Part shown: piece by piece, positions 55,569-64,000 of the stretch
How positions within the stretch are numbered: the first letter of the stretch is position 1
Layout of the letters: the number at the start of each line of letters is the position of its first letter
Translations under genes and position numbers: made by a program
Notes under the pieces: model-generated
The model's input: only the letters and a program-made list of their open reading frames with translations
Told to the model about the DNA's origin: nothing
Database searches by the model: none
Source of the DNA: Portulaca oleracea
Lineage: Eukaryota; Streptophyta; Magnoliopsida; Caryophyllales; Portulacaceae
DNA: 64,000 nt
Direction of reading: 5' to 3'
Assembly (NCBI GenBank): GCA_029582165.1
Contig: CM055885.1
Span: 11,840,729 to 11,904,728, forward strand

Positions 55569-56610
55569 CACGAAGCAACGAAGCATTTGATTCTCATTTT
55601 GGCGTCAAATGGAGGTAGAAACAACCCAAAGGGCATTTCGTTCTTTTCACCCTCAACAAAGATCAACCCCGAGATGTTTTTTATCCTTTTGACATCTAAG
55701 GGCATTTTGGTCATTCTCCTTTCCCCAAGTTTGGCATGGAAGACCATGTGAAGGAGTCCAAACGGGAAGACAAGCCAATTTAATGGCAATAGCAAGAAGC
55801 TCTGGCTGCACTTACATAGGCGCTAGCCGCGCCTCTCAATTTCGTGTGTCACCATCTTTCTAGCAGGAGGCGCTGGTCATGCCTACCTAGGCGTTGGCCA
55901 TGCGTCCCGTTCTCTCTCCGTCGCCAAGTTACTAGAAGAGGCGCTAGCTGCGCCACCATAGGCGCTGGTCGCGCCTCTCTAAGAGATGCAGCCCGCGCTT
56001 GGGTGGCGCCGCCCGTGCCACTTCAATTTTCATCAGTAGCGCGCGATTCTTCTTTCTATTCTCATTGTTTTCTTTTCTCTTTTTTCCCCTTCCTTTATAT
56101 ACATGTCAAACACCTCCATTAGAGATGGTTCATGAAGCTTTTAGGATTAAGACTGAAAAATCCTCTCAATTGTAGAGTTTATAATCGTTGGTTTTCAAAC
56201 CCTAATTTAATGGAAGCTAATCCTTTGGGTTGAATTTGTTTGTTGATTTCTCTTCCTTATGAGTGCATATTCTTCCTCCATTCTTTGTGAGATTTCTTGT
56301 GTGTTTCATGGTGCTTTTCTTGTGGAAGATCCTTGTGCAAGTAATTGAACATCTGCGATTGGGTGAGTGTTTACTATTTACAACTGTCCATATCTTTTCA
56401 ATTCTGATAGTAATTGTTGTGTTATCTCTATAAACCCAAAAACCCTAAAAATTAGTTGTATTTATATGTTTTATGCGTGAATTTCCATCATCTACATGAA
56501 TTTTTATAGACCCTAGGTCTTGAACCCTCTCCACAATTCCTCACCTCGCCTCTCCTCTTCTTTCTTCTATCTTCCTACTGGGCAATCAGAAACGCACACT
56601 CTAAACTCTT
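55569..56610 (+). other. LTR-like region with repeated inverted motif
   Basis: At 55818-55834 and 55960-55976 the motif AGGCGC-N5-GCGCCT is perfect, with three decayed copies between and after. TATATA lies at 56096-56101, then a pyrimidine-rich leader. The layout resembles an LTR U3 and R, yet I find no second copy, PBS or clear ends. The ORF 55844-56122 covers the repeats and is not supported. Confidence 0.4.
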
Positions 56611-57090
56611 TTCCACGAGAGCACATGTCTAAGAGTGATCTGCGTCAACGTTGGGGAGCGACCGACATTATCAATTGACACCTAGGTCGAGTCGTAATCG
56701 TTTTCAAGGCAGTGGTCATTCCACAACTTAGATTTTTTGTTTTTCTCGTTGCCTTGATGTAACCTATTTTTCCAGCAAGGTCATGATAATTCACTATTTT
56801 CAGTACTCTATTTATCTCTTATAATTTTTATATTCAATTTTAATTGTAAGACTACTCTATTTCATACTTAATTTCAATGTTAATTAAGATAGTCGGGGCT
56901 TTCGATTATAGATACATACTAATTTCACGTTCAGGTAATATACTCTACCTTCTCGCCCAACTTCTATGCTTTCAATAAATAAAAGAAAAAAGACAATTCA
57001 TGACAATACACTAAAAATTTAGTGTGAAAGTTTTATTTATTTGATATATCAAATACTATCTCAACAATTAGTGCGACCTCGTCCACTGTA
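56611..57090. other. AT-rich spacer, no feature recognised
   Basis: Contains no supported ORF, repeat or LTR end. It may be the rest of the preceding LTR-like unit or a degraded part of the following LINE. Confidence 0.4.
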
Positions 57091-58235
57091 ACGAGGCTCT
57101 TCTTGCGAAACAAATTTGGAGGTTGTTATATGACATGGAATCACTGGTGTACCTTATGTTGCAAGCGAAATATCTCCCAAATAAGGGTATTCTGGATGCA
57201 TTGCACGTGAGTAATGGAAGCTACACATGGAAGAGTTTGCAGGGAGCTATTTGGGTGGTGGAGAAAGGCATGACGTGGATGGTGGGGGATGGATTCTCGC
57301 TTAATGTGTGGGACTCAAAATGGCTCCCCCCAACTAGAGTCTTTTAAAGTCATCACTCCAAAAAGGGAAGAATTCTCTCTTATTAGAGTGGGTGACCTGA
57401 TTGACCACGTCAATGGGGGATGGAGAGAAGACATGGTAGACTATATCTTTCTTCCAATAGATGCAGAGTTAGATCAAGAAAATACAATTGTCAATTTCTT
57501 GGCCCCGGGACACGTTAACATGGCACTAGTCGCGTGACGGCCAACTCTCAGTGAAGAGTGCAAACCATGCGACCTGGGAGTGAAAGAGAGTCGATCACCC
57601 ATCTATAAGTGCAAGGCAAACAGATAGTATGTTTTGGAAGAAGATATGGCAACTGTGTCTGTCGCCAAAAATAAAGCTCTTTGCTTGGAGAGCAGCGGAG
57701 GGGGCCTTGCCAACAAGGTATAATCTTTCCCCAAGAATTAGGGGCCTGCAAAGTCTTTGTGCTCGCTACGGGGGGAAGAGGAGACAACATTGTACGCGTT
57801 GTTCTTGTGTCACCGGGCACAAATGATCTTGAGGGAGAGCAATTGTAACAGGTACTTGGGGAAACAATCAGCGCAGATTGTCCAAGAAGTAGTAGCGACA
57901 ACAGTGAAGGACTTGGGAGAATTATGGGAGGAGTTCGTGGGAATGTTGTCGGTGGTGTGGAACGAAAAGAATGGAAGGCTCTTTTTGCTGGTAATAGACA
58001 GAGTCCACGAAGCATCATTCAGCAAGTGCAGAGCTTAACAAAAGAGTATCAGGTGGCAAAGACAAGAACAAAAGTTAGAACTCACAATGATGCTCACCGG
58101 AGGCCTCCAACAGTAGGTACTATAAAAATAAACTTTGATGGAGCTTGCTTGGGTGCCATAGGAGCAGGACTGGGGGTTGTGGGGAGAGATGAAAAGTGGC
58201 TGGCACAATGTGACATAATAATAATGTCTATTTAA
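57091..58235 (+). pseudogene. LINE (plant L1-type) 3' pol remnant
   Basis: Reads NEALLAKQIWRLLYD, LQAKYLPNKG, WMVGDGFSLNVWDSKWLP, then FWKKIWQLCLSPKIKLFAWR and ALPTRYNLSPRI, the zf-RVT region at the C-terminus of plant LINE or LINE-like RT proteins. An RNase H-like KINFDGACLGAIGAGLGVV follows at about 58115-58185. Several frameshifts and stops are present and the 5' part (endonuclease, most of RT) is missing, as usual for 5'-truncated LINEs. Confidence 0.75.
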
Positions 58236-58673
58236 ATTTAAGTTATTAATTATTAATGACAAAGTAACATTTTGCTATTATTCAATCGAAAAATTGCTAT
58301 TAAAAAGGTAAATATTTTATTGTGGTCTTCAAACTTTAAAATGATTTCATAATTATCTTTATGAAAAATACTTTCATCATCTAATAGCCCTAATTTATGT
58401 ACCAAAATTTCATGTTATACCTTTTAGTTTGGTGATAGTTATAATATTACTTGCGATTAATGTATCTGATATATAATTTTTTATGAACATGGTGGTTATT
58501 CAATTACAGTATAAGGGGTGTATCAATATGACAAGTTAAATATTTTACAAAAAAAAAAAAAAAACAACTTACATATCTTACTATGGTTTATAGACATTTT
58601 AATCCACGAAATTCAGTCTTAGTGCGCTTTCAAATGCCCTTATTTTTATATTTTAAAGTTTTAATCTATAAGT
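58236..58673 (+). other. Probable LINE 3' UTR with poly(A) tract
   Basis: AT-rich DNA with an A run at about 58549-58564. It could be the poly(A) tail of the LINE. About 110 bp of unclassified AT-rich sequence separate it from the next element. Confidence 0.4.
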
Positions 58674-60275
58674 GTAACACCCCGAAAATTCAATTATTTA
58701 AAACGTTAAACAATTAGTAACATTAACAGCGGAAGTCTCACCTTAGTCGGGCTTTACTGCCGTACCTCCCAAGAGATACAAGGTCACAACAGTTAAACCG
58801 AACCAATTAACTACAATTACTTTAACTAAAAAACATAAAACAAACTTAATTCAAACCTCAAATTCAAACGTTACAACTTCAACTGACTCATGATTCTAAC
58901 AATTTATTCCAGAAGAAAACTACTATCAACCAACGCATCCTCACTGCTAATTCTCATCCCTTGCAACAATCTCATTACCTGAAAACAAAACATTTACAAA
59001 TATGAGATAAAGCTCAATAATGTTTACCCCTAACTTGTTGAACAGGTTGGAGTTCATTTCAATTCATTTAATGGGAAAGAGGTGGATGGATCAAACCAGT
59101 TTACAAGTAGTGACCCTTCTCAGAATTTAAGGTTCAATCTTCTCAACTCAGGAAATAGTTTGAATGATATTAGAAGATCAGAATAGCTTCTCAAATTCAG
59201 GAAACAAATCAATTCTCAATTTAGAACAATCAAAGTAACTCAAATAACAAAATTAACATAACTTCTCAATTAAGGTAATTCGACTATTTGAACGAGATTC
59301 GAAATAACAAAACATCCAAATCAGAATCAGAGTCAGAACATCAGGATTAGAACCAAAGCCCCGGCACTAGAATGGTTTCCTCATTGAAATTAGTTCAGTT
59401 TTATTATGCGGGTGACCTTTCAGAGGTCTCTACTTTTACATCACAATTCAGATAAGGGACGAGATATTGACTCTCCAGACGGTCTCGGTTCAGACAAGGG
59501 ATGAGACATCGATCAGATTTCCAGATGGTCTTGATTCAGATAAGGGACAAGACAACAGGTCTCCAAATGGTCCCAGTTCGGACAATGGACGAGACATCAG
59601 GTCTCCAGATGGTCCAATCAGACAAGGGACGAGACAACAAGTCTCCAAATGGTCCTAGTTCAGACAAGGGACGAGACACCAGGTCTCTAAATGGTCACGA
59701 TTCAGACAAGGGACGAGACAAGAGGTCTCCATATGGTCCCAGTTCAGACAAGGGACGAGACATTAAGTCTCTATATGGTCCCGAATTTAAATGGTCAATC
59801 CCAGACATGGAACAGGAATCTAAATCCTCGGACAGTTCCGACACGTGCGCACACCTTGCCTTAGAGAAGTAACAGAATTTATCCACTTAATGTGTCACTT
59901 TGGATATTAATGTCTTGTGAGTTATCAGTCATCAATATTCAAACAGAACCCAACCTAGTTTCCCCAAATTCTAACCACAGACAGCCTTTCTTTAGACGGA
60001 TCACGACATCCCCAAAAATGTAATTAGATCACGACATTTTCCAATAGTTAAAATGGACAACCAAATTATACATGAAAATCCCCTTATAGGATCTATGCCT
60101 CGTAAAACAAGGAAAAAAAATCACAAAATAGTTTAAGGACATCCGAGGGGATGTTAGGGCATAAACATTACCCGTAGGTCTTTTCTTCACTTTAAGAAAT
60201 ACACACTTGAGCTTAGTAACGAGTCGTATAACCCGAACCTATAATTAAAATAATTCTAAAATTGATTTTCTAGGG
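58674..60275. mobile_element. Truncated relative of element H
   Basis: Begins TGTAACACCCCGAAAATTCA, with ACAGCGGAAG..., TGAAAACAAAACATTT and CTCAATAATGT as in H at 38339-38690. Later blocks (GCATAAACATTACC, ACACACTTGAGCT) match H near 39340-39400. Homology ends near 60275, while H continues for another 2.4 kb. The internal minisatellite differs. Confidence 0.7.
59449..59784. repeat. 42-bp minisatellite (8 units)
   Basis: Units of TTCAGACAAGGGACGAGACA plus AGGTCTCCAAATGGTCCCAG type, eight in 336 bp. It lies after TTTTATTATGCGGG, the same landmark that precedes the array in H. The ORF at 59501-59872 is encoded by these repeats. Confidence 0.9.
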
Positions 60276-60841
60276 CGTGATAATAAGAGTTATATTTAAT
60301 GGTTTTAATTATTGTGTATTAAATATTTATAATTTATATGTGTGACTTTGTCTTCTTAAATTGACATTTATGATGATATTAACTTACATATAGGTCTCAA
60401 GTTTTGTTTTATAAACCAAACCTTTTAATTCTTGCTTTTAGGTTTGAGTTTCCCTTAGAAAATTGTCTTTTAACCAATATAAGTATCCATTTCATATTTA
60501 TTACGATCATTTTAATCTAAAATTATTTCTGATAATCTTTTACCTTTTGTAATGATTTAAAATAAAATTCATTTATAATCATCTTATCATTAAGGTTGCT
60601 TTCAATAAAAGTGATTAAAAATAATTAATTAAATAATATTTTCCCTACCCTAATAGTACCAAAATATTAAGTCATTTTTTCTATTTTCATTTAAAACTAA
60701 GCTTTTCATTGTTTAATATTATTTATGCCTTGGATATAAAAATTTCTATTTATGGTTGAGTTTTCCTATTTAATTTTTTTATAATTTACTCTACTTATCT
60801 GTAGCTTTATATTTCTTTTAACTCTTTTTACAAACTGCACT
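60276..60841. other. AT-rich spacer, no feature recognised
   Basis: Very AT-rich with no ORF or repeat that I can support. It is the left flank of the MITE. Confidence 0.5.
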
Positions 60842-60850
60842 TTCAAAATT

Positions 60851-61233
60851 GGGATTATTGGACGCCAATAATATCAACTTTGGAGGTATTGGAGACTAAT
60901 AATACAAATTATTTTCTTGGACACTAGTAGTACCAACTATCGATCTATTTTCCGCCAACAGTACACGACCGAGTTGTTATAGTTTTAACTCATCGGAAAG
61001 ATGACGTGGCTTTATGATGTGCAACGTTGCAGGCGGAGATTGGGTAGAAAATGTTGACGCAGACACTAACATGCCTTCCATATCACATATTATGGAGCCA
61101 CATCATTTTTTTGATGAGTTATAACAATTCGACGGTGTACTATTAGAGGAAAATAGGTCAATAGTTCGTACTGCTAATGTCCAAGAAAATAGTTTGTACC
61201 CCCAAAATTGGTATTATTGATGTCCAAAAACCC
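60851..61233. mobile_element. MULE-type MITE with long terminal inverted repeats
   Basis: 383 bp, beginning GGGATTATTGGACGCCAATA and ending as the imperfect complement (TGATGTCCAAAAACCC). Inverted similarity extends about 180 bp inward from each end with scattered mismatches. Both flanks carry the perfect 9-bp duplication TTCAAAATT (60842-60850 and 61234-61242). A 9-bp TSD is characteristic of Mutator-like elements. No coding capacity. Confidence 0.85.
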
Positions 61234-61380
61234 TTCAAAATTTTATATTTTAATTGGGCAATTATTATCGTCCCTTTTAATTTCATAATATAATTTATGC
61301 TTTATTATTTCTATTTTTTGTATATTTATCATTTAGTTTTCATTTCCCATATTAAAATATATATTTTCTTATAATCCTGC

Positions 61381-62515
61381 TGTAGGACCATAGGGAAAAG
61401 GTGACCCTTTTCCCGTGATGCGCTACTTAAGTGATCGGGAGCTGAGTAAGGTTGCTTAATCCTTAAATAAAGATGTTTTTACTCTATTAAATTCATTTTC
61501 GGGGTGATGAAATTTTATTCATTTATACACCTATTTATATTACAAAAATACCTGAAATTACACAAAAAAATATTTTACTAATGATCTACATTTAATTACC
61601 CATAAATTTTGGGCCGGAGAGGCAAGACGAGGCCAACCAAAAAGAGTTAAAGGCCGCTTAGCCTTTAACAATTCTTAGAATAGGCCCGTTTGTCCTCGGC
61701 CTAAGAGAAAATAGGCAGAAAATGATAAAGGGCAGGCGACCTTTATCATATTCTAGGCCCTTTTCTCTTGACCGATTCCTTAATTTATGAAATGTAATGT
61801 AAAACCCTTTGCAAATATTTTTTTAATAATAACGTGTATTTTTAATAATTAAATGGGTTTATAAAAAAGAAAGAGTCGTCAACTGATTTAAAGAAACCGA
61901 CAAACCATAAAATAATAAAAATAACTCCGGTCTACGAACCCGATTTCTAAGTTTGGAGGTAAAGTTACGAATTCGAGAATTAAAATAACTGTCGAATCCG
62001 CTTGTTAGAAAAACAGACTCTACGAAAATCGAACTTGAAATGAAAAGAGTGGGGAGAGGTTTAATAAATTTCACAACGTTATATTCTTGAACATGCAATA
62101 TAATATAATGAGGTTTTCTTTTACAAAACATGTACAAATAAAGGAATTAAAGCACAAATTACATAATTAAATACAATAATAATGAAAAGCAAACCTTGCT
62201 CAATGGTTTATGTTTGAATATGAAGATCAACCCCTTGATTTAGCCACGATTTGGAGCTCGGAAGGAAGAATGTATATAAGAATGATTAGGAGAATGGTGT
62301 AAGAATGGAGATGATGAGAGTGATTATGGTAGTATTAGAGAACAATGGATAGAATTTTTGAGAGAGTTTTGGTAGGATAATGATGATAGTTGATGATGAA
62401 TGAGTGAAAATAGTGAGGTATTTATAGGTGGACGATAAGTGTTTAGGAGGGAAAATGTGAGAGACATATCCCAACAATCATGCCCTTCCATGCAAGTGAC
62501 AGGCCCTAAACGTAT
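61381..62515 (-). repeat. Diverged D-type LTR, minus strand, truncated
   Basis: TGTAGGACC...GATCGGGAGC...AAGGTTGCTTAATCCTTAAA is the reverse complement of the end of the D LTR. Further matches reach the region around the TATA box and CTAAGGGATGTGTCTCC of D. The first about 350 bp of the LTR are missing at the 62515 end. Instead of the 28-bp palindrome it has two other hairpins (61646-61669 and 61722-61749). Confidence 0.75.
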
Positions 62516-64000
62516 CAGGTCTGTGTACCGCAAGTGTACGGGTCTGTGTAGTAATAAAATATCATTCTCTATATCTGACGGACTTGTGTTCAACTACGCA
62601 CTAGACTAGTTTGCTACAAAGGATACTAGGTCGTCCAAATAGTTGTGGAATAACGAATAAGAAATTCAAGTAAGTAACAAAGAAAGATCTAATCTAGGTT
62701 TTTATCGGATAATTAAGGGAGTTTAGGGAGTCCACTCTAGTAACTTAATCAATTAAGCGGTGATTCAAGTTCAAGGTGATATTGGTAGTGTCGGAGTCTA
62801 TAATCTTTCTAGGGCCTTTCACAACAATCTTTCGATTCGAAGTGAGTCACAGAGATTAGACTAAACATCCTATTTTCATGGCTATTTAACCTGATCAAAG
62901 ATAAGAACATATTATAACACGACCCTAAGCGTGAATCATTATTTCTAACTATTTTCTACGCCTATATTCAATCTACGTTTTTCAAATTCAAGACTCAAAC
63001 TTTCGCTCTGTTATCAAGAATCTAATACCAAGTAAAAGGCGGTTAGCCAGATTTTACTATGACAGACAAAATACGAAGATTAAACAACTGTATTAAAACC
63101 TAAAACTGAAATCACACACTATAAATTAATCGAGGAACATCGAGTTTATCTCTTAAACAAATAAACTAAGTACTCATGATAATAAAATCTAGGAAAACAA
63201 TAATAAAAACTGAATAACAAAACATAAAGAGAATAGAAATTAAACTGAATATCCGAGTCGCCGAATTCGATCTATTAGTGTCACCCGATTCGATCTCTTT
63301 CTCCTCCTCTTTTGTTCCTAATCTACAAGAACGGCTCCCCGGAGGGAGAAAAATATAAAGAACCCTATTCTAAAGTTTGGTGGAATAAAACTAATAAATT
63401 GTTCGATAATGAAAGAAAGATGCGGAGGGTTTTTATTCTCCCACGAAGGGAGAGAAATACCAGATAAAACCACAAGGTAAGGTGATGTGTGAATCATGCG
63501 GCGACTTCTCTTTTTTGTACGAGACAGCCGAGGCGTGGCCAGCGCTAAATGAACGCTGCCAGCGTTGGACACCGACTTCGTTGCTGTGCGATCATGGCAT
63601 GGGCGCTGGGTGAGGTCTACTGGGCGCAGCCAGCGGTTGTTGCAGCTGATGGGCCATGATGTTTGTTGGAGTTGGGCCTGCTGATACGTGAAGTTGGGGC
63701 TGGGCGTGTGAAAATGCTGTTGAGCCGTGATTTGGACGCTGCCTGCTGATGTTGTTCGATGAGAATGTAGACGCTGTTGTGCTTGTTGCTCGTCCCATGT
63801 GTGTGTGATGGCCTGGACGCTGAGAGCATGATTGGGACACTGCTGGGGGGTAGTTCATTGTTGCCAGCATCTGTTGGTAAATGCACTGCTGTGATGATCA
63901 AGCGTGATGATCAATCGCTGGTGAGGGAGTAAAGGCTGCTGGTCATGGTAATTCTTGCATGGTACTGTGGAATGAAGTTGCTGACATTTGTTGGGCCGTG
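62516..64000 (-). other. Unclassified terminal region, possibly another LTR
   Basis: 62520-63300 looks like a plant LTR or leader (GTACCGCAAGTGTACGGG, AGTAATAAAATATC), but no family can be fixed. 63530-63890 is GC-richer with many GCGCTG or GACGCTG repeats, and the minus strand has a TTTATATTTT box near 63352. That would fit a minus-strand U3 and promoter. ORFs at 63592-63901 are repeat-encoded and not convincing. Confidence 0.3.

Noticed and set aside
59501..59872. 123-codon ORF
   Set aside because: Encoded by eight 42-bp tandem units, whose length is a multiple of three. No other support.
63592..63901. Two overlapping ORFs at the right end
   Set aside because: Composition follows repeated GCGCTG-like motifs and no family pattern is visible.

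Overview
The window looks like repeat-rich, heterochromatin-like DNA from a flowering plant, most likely a eudicot with a large genome. I find no convincing host gene, only layered LTR retrotransposons, a LINE remnant, a MULE-type MITE and filler DNA. The species cannot be named from sequence alone.

Layout. 1-3345: a decayed minus-strand Ty3/gypsy Tat-lineage pol fragment (element A). 3758-7898: a minus-strand, internally deleted chromovirus-type derivative (E). 7904-8915: a Ty1/copia integrase fragment, cut at 8916 by the 5' LTR of Tat element B (8916-52888). B holds a nest supported by perfect target-site duplications (TSDs). C (20006-50728, TSD gatca) is a gag-protease-only element inside an antisense gene of B. 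D (22440-48621, TSD catgg) is a Tat element of about 18.1 kb without its own insertions, inside the gag zinc-knuckle codons of C. G (29270-33874, TSD ctttt) is a second gag-only element, in the reverse transcriptase of D. H (38339-41797, TSD tatac) is a TG...CA unit resembling a long solo LTR, at the promoter of an antisense gene of D. To the right lie a truncated B 3' LTR, filler with an organellar rRNA-like stretch, a duplicated copia/LTR junction, another LTR-like region, a LINE 3' end, a truncated relative of H, a MITE, a diverged D-type LTR on the minus strand and an unclassified end.

How the parts fit. Tat elements B and D each carry, downstream of integrase and on the opposite strand, two intron-containing genes: aORF1 (reminiscent of DUF7745) and aORF2 (plant mobile domain, PMD). 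Each has its own TATA-like box, and intron positions agree between B and D. Fragment A keeps aORF1 in the same relative position and polarity.

The strongest unexplained signal is regulatory-looking. In D an 18-bp self-complementary motif (AAAACCCGCGCGGGTTTT and variants) occurs 16 times: in both LTRs, upstream of both antisense genes and inside their introns, partly as triads spaced 76-82 bp. B shows a comparable arrangement with a different palindrome (GGCCGRTCGGCC type). This suggests a family-specific cis-element shared by the sense and antisense promoters of one retrotransposon; its function is inference.
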